Below are positions 51,584 through 60,368 of a stretch of DNA of 64,000 bases, in pieces (position 1 is the stretch's first letter; each line of letters opens with the position of its first letter). Source of the stretch: Pseudescherichia sp032055545. Lineage in GTDB: Bacteria > Pseudomonadota > Gammaproteobacteria > Enterobacterales > Enterobacteriaceae. Below the pieces are notes generated by a model. The model was not told the DNA's origin. It ran no database searches and was given only the letters and a program-made list of their open reading frames with translations. The DNA lies in contig DAMBQR010000005.1 of assembly GCA_032055545.1 (NCBI GenBank), positions 1-64,000 of the forward strand. The letters are read 5' to 3'. Both the position numbers and the translations under genes were made by a program.

Positions 51584-51633
51584 CAGCATAGCGTGTCACG
51601 TTATTAAAAAGATCATAACTGAAAGATGTTGCA

Positions 51634-51663
51634 GGCAGGCTCGCAAATAATTTACAGCCTGCC
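51634..51663. terminator. Hairpin after proC
   Basis: GGCAGGCT (51634-51641) pairs with AGCCTGCC (51656-51663), with a 14-base AT-rich loop, 22 bases beyond the proC stop. A T run (GGTTTTG) is on the plus-strand side only. Confidence 0.5.
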
Positions 51664-51684
51664 GGTTTTGATTACCTGATGCGA

Positions 51685-52494
51685 TCAAATCTTGCTCAGC
51701 GCATCAGATTTCTCCATGCACTTGGTCATCGCTTCAATCACCGCAGCGCGGAATCCGCGCTCCTCCAGCACCCGTACAGCTTCAATAGTGGTGCCGCCCG
51801 GTGAGCAGACCATATCTTTCAGCTCGCCGGGGTGCTTGCCGGTCTCCAGCACCATTTTTGCCGAGCCCATCACCGCCTGAGCGGCAAATTTGTAGGCCTG
51901 CGCGCGCGGCATACCGCCCAGTACGGCAGCGTCGGCCATCGCTTCGATAAACATAAAGACATAGGCCGGGGCGGAGCCGCTGACGCCTACTACCGGGTGG
52001 ATCATCGACTCGGCCACCACTTCCGCCTCGCCAAAACTGCGGAAAATAGCCAGCACGTCGGCCACGTCTTCCGGGGTCACCAGCGCGTTTGGGGTGATGG
52101 AGGTCATGCCGGCATTGACCAGCGCCGGGGTGTTAGGCATGGTGCGCACGATTTTGCGATCGTGGCCAAGAGCGCGGGCCAGCTGGTCAAGGGTGACGCC
52201 GGCGGCGATCGATACCACCAGCGTCTCTTTATTCAGGCTGGAGGTGATCTCGCTCAGGGTTTTGATCATCACGTTGGGCTTCACCGCGCCAAAGACGATA
52301 TCGGCGATCTGTGCTACTTCCTGCGCGCTCTGCGCCGGGTTAATACCATACTTGCTGCTGAGGGCCGCGACCTTCTCAGGTGTCGGGGTGTAGACCCAAA
52401 TCTGCTCTGGCTGTACCTGGCCGCTGGCAATCATCCCGCCCAGAATAGCCTTGCCCATATTGCCGCAGCCGATAAATCCGATCTTTTTCTCCAT
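51685..52494 (-). CDS. proC: Pyrroline-5-carboxylate reductase
   Basis: 269 residues, E. coli length. Last enzyme of proline synthesis, reducing pyrroline-5-carboxylate with NAD(P)H. The Rossmann motif GFIGCGNMGKAILGG (residues 5-19) and the C-terminal block VCSPGGTTIEAVRVLEERGFR are present. Start ATG 52494 (MEKKIGF); an in-frame ATG 19 codons earlier is not supported. proBA for the first two steps are at 12.6-15 kb. It diverges from yaiI. Confidence 0.97.
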   Translation of the reverse strand: MEKKIGFIGCGNMGKAILGGMIASGQVQPEQIWVYTPTPEKVAALSSKYGINPAQSAQEVAQIADIVFGAVKPNVMIKTLSEITSSLNKETLVVSIAAGVTLDQLARALGHDRKIVRTMPNTPALVNAGMTSITPNALVTPEDVADVLAIFRSFGEAEVVAESMIHPVVGVSGSAPAYVFMFIEAMADAAVLGGMPRAQAYKFAAQAVMGSAKMVLETGKHPGELKDMVCSPGGTTIEAVRVLEERGFRAAVIEAMTKCMEKSDALSKI

Positions 52495-52570
52495 CGCCTT
52501 TTCCCTGAATGTGTGATTAATGGGGGAGTTATAGCTTATCATAGTGACCATAAACTATTCAGGAGCAGCT

Positions 52571-53050
52571 ATGGCAATTTGGGTGGATGCGGATGCGTGT
52601 CCAAATGTAATTAAAGAGATCCTGTTTCGTGCAGCAGAACGTACGCAGACGCCGCTGACGCTGGTGGCAAATCAGACCCTGCGCGTACCCCCTTCAAAAT
52701 TTATCCGCTCCCTGCGGGTGCCGGCGGGCTTTGACGTGGCCGATAACGAAATTGTGCGCCTGTGCGAACCGGGCGATCTGGTGATCACTGCCGATATTCC
52801 GCTGGCGGCGGAGGTGTTAGAGAAGGGCGCGGCGGCGCTTAACCCCCGGGGTGAGCGCTATAGCGAGGCCACCATCCGCGAAAAACTGACGATGCGCGAT
52901 TTTATGGATACCCTGCGCGCCAGCGGGGTGCAAACTGGCGGACCGGATAGCCTCTCCCAGCGCGATCGCCAGCTGTTTGCTGCCGAGCTGGATAAGTGGC
53001 TGCTGGCACGATCGCGGCAGGACTTGTCAACGGGACGCCCTTTAAAGTAA
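52571..53050 (+). CDS. yaiI: UPF0178 protein YaiI
   Basis: 159 residues, with AGGAG six bases before ATG 52571. Family UPF0178 (DUF188), a PIN-like fold; the blocks IWVDADACPNVIKEIL (residues 3-18), LVITADIPLAAEV and ALNPRGERY are conserved. Function unknown. It diverges from proC with a 76-base shared promoter region, as in K-12. Confidence 0.94.
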   Translation: MAIWVDADACPNVIKEILFRAAERTQTPLTLVANQTLRVPPSKFIRSLRVPAGFDVADNEIVRLCEPGDLVITADIPLAAEVLEKGAAALNPRGERYSEATIREKLTMRDFMDTLRASGVQTGGPDSLSQRDRQLFAAELDKWLLARSRQDLSTGRPLK

Positions 53051-53121
53051 GGTGGCGCGACAGATGCCATTTTATCTTTACACGCTGAAACACGCCATTC
53101 ATCGCAGTATCATTATAAATT

Positions 53122-53139
53122 CGTAACGTTTTATTTACG
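53122..53139 (+). promoter_or_regulatory. TyrR box upstream of aroL
   Basis: CGTAAC-GTTTTA-TTTACG fits the TyrR consensus TGTAAA-N6-TTTACA at most positions with the exact spacing. In E. coli TyrR represses aroL, aided by TrpR. Confidence 0.7.
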
Positions 53140-53146
53140 ACTTTTT

Positions 53147-53165
53147 CGTACTAGTGTAATAGTAT
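53147..53165 (+). promoter_or_regulatory. TrpR operator upstream of aroL
   Basis: CGTACTAGTGTAATAGTAT resembles the TrpR palindrome GTACTAGTTAACTAGTAC. It lies 57-75 bases before aroL, close to the TyrR box, the arrangement known for E. coli aroL. Confidence 0.7.
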
Positions 53166-53221
53166 TGGCGCTTCAACTATTTGTGTTCCGCAGATCGCGG
53201 TACAAGGGAGAACACCAGGTC

Positions 53222-53746
53222 ATGACGTTACCCATCTTTTTAATTGGCGCTCGCGGGTGTGGAAAATCCACCATCGGTGTTGAGCTGGCTCAGTTGCGAG
53301 ACTGCCGGTTTATTGATACCGACCATGCGCTGCAGGAGCAGGCGCAGATGACCATCGCGACGATCGTTGAAAAAGAGGGCTGGCCCGGTTTTCGTGCCCG
53401 AGAAACGGCGACGCTGCAGGCTGTCTCTGCCCCCTCGACGGTCATTGCCACCGGCGGCGGGATTATTCTCAGCGAGGTTAATCGCCGCTTTATGGGTGAA
53501 ACAGGGGTCGTTATCTATCTCTGCGCCCCTGTTGCGGTGCTGGCCGAGCGGCTGGCGGCTTTCCCCGAGGAGGCCCAGCGTCCAACCCTCACTGGCAGGC
53601 CAATAAGCGAAGAGGTGAGCGAGGTGCTGGCCCAGCGCGATGCGCTCTACCGCGAGGCGGCGCACCATATCGTCGATGCCGCGCAGGCCCCGGAGAAGGT
53701 GGTTGCCGATATTCAGGCGGCGCTGCTGCTGGCCCGGGCGAGCTGA
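53222..53746 (+). CDS. aroL: Shikimate kinase II
   Basis: 174 residues, E. coli length. Phosphorylates shikimate in aromatic amino-acid synthesis. Walker A is GARGCGKST (residues 9-17), the shikimate-binding D in FIDTDHAL and the block GGGIILSEVNR follow. Start ATG 53222 (MTLPIFLIG) has AAGGGAG upstream; an ATG-like start 19 codons earlier lies within the leader. Under TyrR and TrpR control, heading aroL-yaiA-aroM. Confidence 0.97.
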   Translation: MTLPIFLIGARGCGKSTIGVELAQLRDCRFIDTDHALQEQAQMTIATIVEKEGWPGFRARETATLQAVSAPSTVIATGGGIILSEVNRRFMGETGVVIYLCAPVAVLAERLAAFPEEAQRPTLTGRPISEEVSEVLAQRDALYREAAHHIVDAAQAPEKVVADIQAALLLARAS

Positions 53747-53803
53747 TCGCGGATCGCGACCTTTGACTATACTCATAGCTCTACCAAGAAAAAAGGAAGC
53801 GCT

Positions 53804-53995
53804 ATGCCTACAAGACCGCCTTACCCGCGTGAAGCCCGCATTGTTACCGTCGAGAAGGGAGGCCAGCAGGAGACTGTGACCTGGTATCAACTGCGTGCTG
53901 ACCATCCCGAACCGGACTCGCTAATCAGCGAGCACCAGACCGAGCAGGAGGCGCTGGATGCTAAACAGCGCTACGAGGATCCTGATAAAACGTAA
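53804..53995 (+). CDS. yaiA: Small protein YaiA
   Basis: 63 residues, as in K-12. Conserved PREARIVTVEKGG and TVTWYQLRADHP. Function unknown. AAGGAAG lies seven bases before the ATG, 57 bases after aroL, consistent with co-transcription in the TyrR-regulated unit. Confidence 0.93.
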   Translation: MPTRPPYPREARIVTVEKGGQQETVTWYQLRADHPEPDSLISEHQTEQEALDAKQRYEDPDKT

Positions 53996-54134
53996 TACAG
54001 GCTCTCCCGCTTCATAAATTCAGACAGCATTTAAGAGGCGGGAGGTTGAGGATAGCGACGCCGTTATGAGAGCATGTATCAGAATTGAAAGTAAAAAAAT
54101 AAAAAGAAACAGACCTAAGTAAGGCGGAAGAAAG

Positions 54135-54812
54135 ATGAGTGCAACCCTGGCGATCCTCACCATTGGTGTGGTGCCTGTAGATGCTGTGCTGCCGCTCCTG
54201 ACCGAGCATATCGATGCACAACACATTACCCAAATTAGTCTACTGGGCAAAATGGATCCCCAGGATGTTTACGAGGACTATGCTGTCGAGCCGGGTGAGA
54301 GGCCAGTCCACGCTCTGCTTAATAACGGTGAGGTAGCCCAGGTTTCACGTAAAAAAATAGAGCGCGATCTGCAGGCCGTTATTGGCGTTATCGACAAGCA
54401 GAACTACGACGTGATCTTACTGATGAGCACCGAGCGCTTTACCGGTCTTTCCGCGCGTAATGCCATCCTGCTGGAGCCGCAGCGTATCATTCCGCCGCTG
54501 GTCTCTTCAATTGTCGATGGGCATCAGGTGGGCGTCATCGTACCGCTGCCGGAGCTGCTTGAAGCCCAGATTGAGAAGTGGCAGCAGCTGGCAATCGCAC
54601 CCTACTATGAAGTGGCCAGCACCCAGTGTGGCAGCGACGACGATCTGCTTGCCGCAGGCCGGACATTGATTGAGAAGGGCGCTGACGTACTGATCATGGA
54701 CTGCCTTGGCTATCACCAACGGCACCGCGACCTGCTGCAAAGAGCGCTGGACGTACCGGTGCTGCTCTCTAACGTGCTGGTTGCCCGTCTGGCATCTGAG
54801 CTGCTGGTGTAG
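54135..54812 (+). CDS. aroM: AroM family protein
   Basis: 225 residues, the E. coli length. It lies in the aroL operon and is TyrR-regulated in E. coli, but its function is not established. The fold is Asp/Glu racemase-like. Visible blocks: LAILTIGVVPVDAVLPLL at the N-terminus, VSSIVDGHQVGVIVP and MDCLGYHQRHRDLLQ. GGCGGAAGA lies upstream of the ATG. The K-12 gene order aroL-yaiA-aroM is kept. Confidence 0.95.
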   Translation: MSATLAILTIGVVPVDAVLPLLTEHIDAQHITQISLLGKMDPQDVYEDYAVEPGERPVHALLNNGEVAQVSRKKIERDLQAVIGVIDKQNYDVILLMSTERFTGLSARNAILLEPQRIIPPLVSSIVDGHQVGVIVPLPELLEAQIEKWQQLAIAPYYEVASTQCGSDDDLLAAGRTLIEKGADVLIMDCLGYHQRHRDLLQRALDVPVLLSNVLVARLASELLV

Positions 54813-54884
54813 CGATTTTGCGTGACAGGGAGGAAGACTGGCCCCTATAGTGATTTTCCATACACTTATTTATAAGGGCCACCC

Positions 54885-55169
54885 ATGCTTCAGAGTAACG
54901 AATACTTTTCCGGTAAAGTGAAATCCATTGGTTTTACCAGCAGCAGCACCGGCCGCGCCAGCGTTGGCGTGATGGCCGAGGGTGAGTACACCTTTGGCAC
55001 GGCCCAGCCGGAAGAGATGACCGTGGTAAGCGGTGCGCTGAACGTGCTGCTGCCCGGCGATACCGAATGGAAAACCTACTCTGCGGGTGAGGTGTTCAAC
55101 GTGCCGGGCCATAGCGAATTTCATCTGCAGGTGGCTGAAGATAGCGCCTACCTCTGCCGCTACCTGTAA
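54885..55169 (+). CDS. ppnP: Pyrimidine/purine nucleoside phosphorylase PpnP
   Basis: 94 residues, same as E. coli PpnP (YaiE). Small cupin-fold enzyme that phosphorolyses many nucleosides. Conserved segments SIGFTSSSTGRASVGVM, VVSGALNVLLPGD and FNVPGHSEFHLQV. Transcribed alone after aroM, with its own promoter region (a TATAGT-like -10 at about 54846). Confidence 0.96.
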   Translation: MLQSNEYFSGKVKSIGFTSSSTGRASVGVMAEGEYTFGTAQPEEMTVVSGALNVLLPGDTEWKTYSAGEVFNVPGHSEFHLQVAEDSAYLCRYL

Positions 55170-55227
55170 CGCACTCTGCCTGTCCCCTGCATCTGTCCCC
55201 TACATTGAGGGGACAGTGCCTGCTGTC

Positions 55228-56139
55228 TTAGCGCTGCGCTTCGCCGCCGAGGCCTTCTACCAGATTCTGCACCAGCGCTGCTAGCTCGCCGGTCATCAGA
55301 ATAAAGTCCGCGTCAAAGCGCTGGGCGAAATCATCCCGATCGATATCTTCGTTTTGATCGCGCAGCTCATCGGCAAACTTCAGCCGCTTGATCGAGCCAT
55401 CGTCGCACATCACAAACTGAATACGCTGCTGCCAGTCGAGGGCCAGTTTGGTAACCAGCTTGCCCGCTTCAATGTGTACCGCGATCTCATCGCTCACCAG
55501 ATCCTGCTTTTTGCAGCGGATCACGCCGCCATCTTCAAGGATCGCCTTCAGCTCCGCCTCGTCCTGGATCTGGAAGCCCTGCGCCGCGCTGCCGCTGCGC
55601 ACCCATTCGGTGAGCGTCAGCTCAATAGGGTTCTCCAGGGTTAGCGGCACCACCGGCAGCGAACCGAGGCTTTTACGCAGCAGAGCCAGCGTATCTTCCG
55701 CTTTTTTGGCGCTGGCGCAGTCAACCATAATCAGGCCGTTAACGGTATCGATCCACATCATGGTCTGGCTGAAACGGCTGAAGGCGCGCGGCAGCAGAGA
55801 GTGGAGCACCTCATCCTTCAGCGAATCTTTTTCGGTCTTCTTCAGCTTGCGGCCCTGATCGGCCTCCAGCTTAGCGATTTTTGACTCCAGCGTCTGTTTG
55901 ACCACCGATGACGGCAGGATCTTCTCTTCTTTACGGGCGCAAATGATGATTTGGCCATTGTTGGTGTGGGTCAACGCATCACTGTGTGAGCCCATCGGCG
56001 GAACCCAACCGGTTTTTGCCATATCCTGGCTACCGCAAGGGGTAAATGAGAGCGCGGATAACTGTTTTTCCATCTCCTCTGCACGCAGCGCAATATCGCG
56101 GCTGAGACGGTAAACCATTAAATTTTTGAACCACAGCAT
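55228..56139 (-). CDS. rdgC: Recombination-associated protein RdgC
   Basis: 303 residues, E. coli length. RdgC is a ring-shaped, non-specific DNA-binding protein that restrains RecA loading. Conserved start MLWFKNLMVYRLSRD and the C-terminal FDADFILMTGELAALVQNLVEGLGGE. Start ATG 56139; an ATG four codons earlier is not supported by homology. It diverges from mak. Confidence 0.97.
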   Translation of the reverse strand: MLWFKNLMVYRLSRDIALRAEEMEKQLSALSFTPCGSQDMAKTGWVPPMGSHSDALTHTNNGQIIICARKEEKILPSSVVKQTLESKIAKLEADQGRKLKKTEKDSLKDEVLHSLLPRAFSRFSQTMMWIDTVNGLIMVDCASAKKAEDTLALLRKSLGSLPVVPLTLENPIELTLTEWVRSGSAAQGFQIQDEAELKAILEDGGVIRCKKQDLVSDEIAVHIEAGKLVTKLALDWQQRIQFVMCDDGSIKRLKFADELRDQNEDIDRDDFAQRFDADFILMTGELAALVQNLVEGLGGEAQR

Positions 56140-56262
56140 GATATTTTCCACAGCCTTGTCGTTAAATCAGCGGGCATGATAGCGAATTGTCTTGCCGCTT
56201 GCATTGCTAATCCCCCGGCGGGGTTCTACTCTCTTGATATTGCTAAAAATAAGGAGATCGCT

Positions 56263-57174
56263 GTGCGTATAGGTATTGATTTGGGCGGTACCAAGACAGA
56301 GGTGATTGCGCTCGGCGACAGCGGGGAGCAGCTGTTCCGCCACCGCCTGCCCACCCCACGCGACGACTATCAGCAGACCATCGAGACCATCGCCACGCTG
56401 GTCGAGATGGCAGAGAAAGAGACCGGCCAGCAGGGTACGGTGGGGATGGGCATTCCCGGCTCCATCTCGCCCTATACCGGGGTGGTTAAAAACGCCAACT
56501 CCACCTGGCTGAACGGCCAGCCGTTTGATAGAGACCTGAGCAAACGCCTGGGGCGTGAAGTGCGTCTGGCTAACGACGCCAACTGCCTGGCGGTCTCGGA
56601 GGCTATCGACGGCGCGGCGGCCGGGGCGCAGACCGTTTTCGCGGTGATTATCGGCACCGGCTGCGGCGCGGGCATCGCTTTTAACGGTCACGCCCACTCC
56701 GGTGGTAACGGCACGGCGGGGGAGTGGGGACATAATCCGCTGCCGTGGATGGACGAGGACGAGCTGCGTTACCGGGAGGAGGTGCCGTGCTACTGCGGCA
56801 AGCAGGGGTGCATTGAGACTTTTATCTCCGGAACCGGTTTTGCCCGGGATTTTCATCGCCTGAGCGGCCAGCCGCTGAAGGGCAACGAGATTATTCGCCT
56901 GGTGGGCGAGCAGGATGCGGTTGCCGAGCTGGCGTTAAGCCGCTACGAGCTGCGGCTGGCGAAGTCGCTGGCGCACGTGGTGAATATCCTCGATCCGGAC
57001 GTGATCGTCCTCGGCGGCGGCATGAGCAACGTTGACCGGCTCTATAAAACCGTGCCGCAGCTGATCAAAAACTGGGTGTTTGGCGGCGAGTGCGAAACGC
57101 CGATCCGCAAGGCGGTACACGGTGACTCCAGCGGCGTACGCGGCGCGGCATGGCTCTGGCCGCTGGAGAAGTAA
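56263..57174 (+). CDS. mak: Mannofructokinase (ROK family)
   Basis: 303 residues starting at GTG 56263, with AAGGAG seven bases upstream. ROK-family kinase that phosphorylates fructose (also mannose). Motifs: the phosphate-binding GIDLGGTKTEV (4-14), NDANCLAVSEA, VIIGTGCGAG (about 128) and the zinc site CYCGKQGCIE (about 180). In K-12 araJ follows mak; here sbcC does, so araJ is missing. Confidence 0.95.
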   Translation: MRIGIDLGGTKTEVIALGDSGEQLFRHRLPTPRDDYQQTIETIATLVEMAEKETGQQGTVGMGIPGSISPYTGVVKNANSTWLNGQPFDRDLSKRLGREVRLANDANCLAVSEAIDGAAAGAQTVFAVIIGTGCGAGIAFNGHAHSGGNGTAGEWGHNPLPWMDEDELRYREEVPCYCGKQGCIETFISGTGFARDFHRLSGQPLKGNEIIRLVGEQDAVAELALSRYELRLAKSLAHVVNILDPDVIVLGGGMSNVDRLYKTVPQLIKNWVFGGECETPIRKAVHGDSSGVRGAAWLWPLEK

Positions 57175-57196
57175 TTTCCAGACGAGTAGACGTTTC

Positions 57197-57226
57197 GTAG
57201 GCCGGGTAAGCGTAGCGCCACCCGGC
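57197..57226. repeat. REP element between mak and sbcC
   Basis: An enterobacterial REP palindrome: GGCCGGGTAAGCG ... CGCCACCCGGC, preceded by GTA. It lies 22 bases after mak and just before the sbcC stop, in the usual place between convergent genes, where it can stabilise mRNA or aid termination. Only one unit is present. Confidence 0.85.
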
Positions 57227-57230
57227 ATAG

Positions 57231-60200
57231 TCACGACACAGCAAATCTGCCGTCGAGCTTGCTGTAACCCAGGCCGTTGATCTTCCTGACCTTGATCTGC
57301 ACCGGGATCCGCTCCTTCATTGCCTCTACGTGGCTGATCACGCCGATAGTCTTGCCGCTGGCGTTGAGTGCGTCGAGCGCGTCCAGCGCGGTATCCAGCG
57401 TTTCACTGTCCAGCGTGCCAAACCCTTCATCAAGGAACAGGGAGTCGATACGGGTTTTATGGCTCACCAGATCCGAGAGCGCCAGTGCCAGCGCAAGGCT
57501 GACCAGGAAGCTCTCCCCGCCGGAGAGGGTGCGCGTATCGCGTACCGCATCCGCCTGCCAGGTATCCACCACCTCCAGCTCCAGCGCCTCGCTCGCCTTC
57601 CGCTTCAGCAGATAACGACCGTGCAGGCGAGTGAGCTGATTGTTTGCCAGCCAGACCAGATTATCCAGCGTCAGCCCCTGAGCAAATTTACGGAACTTAT
57701 CCCCCTCTTTGGAGCCGATCAGCCCGTTCAGGTAGCTCCAGTCCGCCAGCTGGCGGGTAGCCTCCTCAATCTCCTGCAAAAGTGCCTGCTGGCGCTGGCG
57801 GCTTTCGGCATCCTGTTTAAGCTGCTGGCGGATCTCCCCCTGGCGGGTAGTGTTCTCGCGCAGCTGCTGCGCCAGCGCGCTTAGCGCGGCCCGCGTCCCT
57901 TCGATGCTGGTCTCATCGCTCAGTCCGGCAGGCGGCTGGCTCTGATGGGTTGCCAGCGCCGTTTGGGCCTGGGTCAGCAGGACCTGGCTCTGCTGCAGCT
58001 GATTTTCCAGCGACTGCTGGAGCTGCTCCAGACGCTGACGTTCACCCTCATCAAGCAGGGCGGCGAGAAACGCCTGCTGGTTTGCAAAGGGACTCTGCGC
58101 CAGCGCGGCGTCAAACTGCGCCTGCTGCTGCGTCACGCGCCCGGCCTCGAGATCCAGCTGCTGCTGGAGGGTTTGCACCTGGCCGAGGAGAGAGACGCAG
58201 TCGTGATGCACCTGCTGCCAGCCGTCGAGGCTGACGGGATCGCCTGCGGCCGCGCCGTCGGCAGGAAGCGTCTCCAGCAGCGGCTGGAGCTGGGCCACGC
58301 GCTCCTGTAGCGTCGTGGCGTGGGTCTGGCTCTGCTGCCACTGACGGGACTCCTCCTCGCGAGCGGTAAACCAGGCTGCCGCCTCCTCTTCTGCGGGGAG
58401 AGCCAGGCCGAGCTGGGCCAGACTCTCCGCCAGGGTCTGGCGGCGGGTATCAATGGCCTGCTGGGCGTGTGCCGCCTGCTGCTGTAGCTCGTTAAGCTGC
58501 TCCTCCAGCGACAGCCGCTGGCTGAACCGGTAGAGCTGCTGCTCGCGGGTCTCCTCAGCCTGCAACCAACCGCTGACGTCATCCTCAGGCGACAGGGCCA
58601 TATTGAGTGCGGTGCACAGCTCGTGCCACTGCTGGCGTAGCGCCAAATCGTTTTGCGCTTCGGCTTCGGCAGCCAGGCGATCCCTCTCGCTCTGCTTCAC
58701 CAGCGCCTCCAGCTGGCCGCGCAGGGCTGCTCCGCTCTCCGCCAGCTGCTTAACCTCACGCTCAAGGACATCGCGCCGGGCCTGGTTGGCATCCACGGTC
58801 ATGGCCTGATACTCCGCCACCGCCGGATGGGCGGTCGATCCACAGAGCGGGCAGGGTTCACCGGCCCGCAGGCGCTCACGCTCGGCCTCGAGGCCTTTGA
58901 TCCGCTCCTCCAGAGCGCAAATCGTCTTCACCTCCGTCAGCAGCGCATTCTTCTCTTTATACGCCTGACGGCGCTGGGTCAGGGTCTGATTGAGCGTCGC
59001 CTGCTCCGCGTCGCTCTCGGCCAGCGTCTTTTGCAGCTGTTTAATACGCTGCTGAAGAGGAGCAAAGCCAGCATGCAGCATGTGCAGGCGCTGGCGCAGC
59101 GGGCGCTGTTGGGCAAGCTCGGCTATCGCCTGCTGCAACGCTTCGGCGCTCAGGTCCAGCTCAGGCGCGTTCAGCGCCGTCAGCTGCTGCTGAAGCTTTT
59201 CCCGGCGCGTGCTGAGGGCCTGGGCGTGCTTTCTCTCCTCAGCCTGCTGAGCAAAGTTGGCCCGCCAGCCTGTCATCTCGCTCTGCCACAGCCGCCAGCG
59301 ATCGTGGGTGGTTAGCCAGTCGGCCAGCGTTTTCTGCTCCTGCTGGAGCGTACGCATCTGCGCGTCGGCGGCGGCACGGATGCGGCTGCGCTTGCTCAGC
59401 AGCTGTAGTAAGCGAGTATTCACTTCTTCTGCCTGACGCTGGGTCTGGCCGTGGGTGCGAGTCTGCTCCTGCAAACCCTGCCACACCGGCCGAAGCTGCA
59501 GAGCGGGGCGGGCCTGCTCCAGCGCCGCAAGCTGCGGCCGGGCGTTCTCCAGTGCCTGCTGGGCGGTATTTAGCGCGGTCTGCGCCCGGGTGGCTTCGGC
59601 ATGCAGCTCGTCGCCGCGCGTCAGCCAGTGGAGCAAAGTCTGCTCGCGCTGTTGGGCAGCAACCAGCGTCTGCTCCTGGTCAGTAAGCACCTGCAAACTT
59701 TCATTTAGCGTCTGGGCCTGCTCTGTACTCAACAGCTGAATGCCTTCGGCCTGGGCCTGGCGCTGCTCCAGCTCGCCGCGCGCCGCCTTGTGCTTTTCAA
59801 ACACCATCGCTGAGATCTGGCCGTAGATCTCGGTGCCGGTCAGCTCCTCCAGCAGCTCGGCCCGCTCTTTCGGTTTGGCATTGAGGAAGGCGGCAAACTG
59901 CCCCTGGGAGAGCAGCATCGAGCGGGTAAAGCGACCGTAGTCCAGCCCGGTGAGGGTGGCAGTCAGCTCCAGCTTATCTTTCACCTTGTCGGCAAGAATT
60001 TTGCCGTCGGCGCAGAGCGCCAGCTCCACGCGGGGTACCTGGAGATTGCCCCCGGCCTGGTTGCGGGCGCGGTTCTGGCTCCAGAAGGCGCGGTAGGCCA
60101 CGCCTTTTACCTCAAACTCCACCTCTGCCAGGCATTCGGCGGTATCGCGGGTCATCAGATCGTTCTGCGACTGCGACACGTTGCTCAGGCGCGGCGTCTC

Positions 60201-60368
60201 GTGATAGAGCGCCAGGCAGATGGCATCCAGCAGGGTGGTTTTTCCCGCCCCGGTGGGACCGGTGATAGCAAACAGACCGTTGCTGGCAAACGGCTCGGCG
60301 GTAAAGTCGATCTTCCACTCCCCCTTCAGGGAGTTGATGTTCTTCAGGCGCAGGGTAAGAATTTTCAT
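57231..60368 (-). CDS. sbcC: SbcC subunit of SbcCD nuclease
   Basis: 1045 residues (E. coli 1048). SMC/Rad50-like ATPase; with SbcD it cleaves DNA hairpins and palindromes and trims protein-blocked ends. Walker A GPTGAGKTTLL (about 37-47), two long coiled-coil arms rich in Gln, Leu and Ala (about 190-880) with the zinc hook CPLCG in the middle (about 506), the signature TLSGGESFL (about 948) and Walker B SLFLDEGFGTLD. The start overlaps the sbcD stop by four bases, so the subunits are coupled. Confidence 0.97.
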   Translation of the reverse strand: MKILTLRLKNINSLKGEWKIDFTAEPFASNGLFAITGPTGAGKTTLLDAICLALYHETPRLSNVSQSQNDLMTRDTAECLAEVEFEVKGVAYRAFWSQNRARNQAGGNLQVPRVELALCADGKILADKVKDKLELTATLTGLDYGRFTRSMLLSQGQFAAFLNAKPKERAELLEELTGTEIYGQISAMVFEKHKAARGELEQRQAQAEGIQLLSTEQAQTLNESLQVLTDQEQTLVAAQQREQTLLHWLTRGDELHAEATRAQTALNTAQQALENARPQLAALEQARPALQLRPVWQGLQEQTRTHGQTQRQAEEVNTRLLQLLSKRSRIRAAADAQMRTLQQEQKTLADWLTTHDRWRLWQSEMTGWRANFAQQAEERKHAQALSTRREKLQQQLTALNAPELDLSAEALQQAIAELAQQRPLRQRLHMLHAGFAPLQQRIKQLQKTLAESDAEQATLNQTLTQRRQAYKEKNALLTEVKTICALEERIKGLEAERERLRAGEPCPLCGSTAHPAVAEYQAMTVDANQARRDVLEREVKQLAESGAALRGQLEALVKQSERDRLAAEAEAQNDLALRQQWHELCTALNMALSPEDDVSGWLQAEETREQQLYRFSQRLSLEEQLNELQQQAAHAQQAIDTRRQTLAESLAQLGLALPAEEEAAAWFTAREEESRQWQQSQTHATTLQERVAQLQPLLETLPADGAAAGDPVSLDGWQQVHHDCVSLLGQVQTLQQQLDLEAGRVTQQQAQFDAALAQSPFANQQAFLAALLDEGERQRLEQLQQSLENQLQQSQVLLTQAQTALATHQSQPPAGLSDETSIEGTRAALSALAQQLRENTTRQGEIRQQLKQDAESRQRQQALLQEIEEATRQLADWSYLNGLIGSKEGDKFRKFAQGLTLDNLVWLANNQLTRLHGRYLLKRKASEALELEVVDTWQADAVRDTRTLSGGESFLVSLALALALSDLVSHKTRIDSLFLDEGFGTLDSETLDTALDALDALNASGKTIGVISHVEAMKERIPVQIKVRKINGLGYSKLDGRFAVS

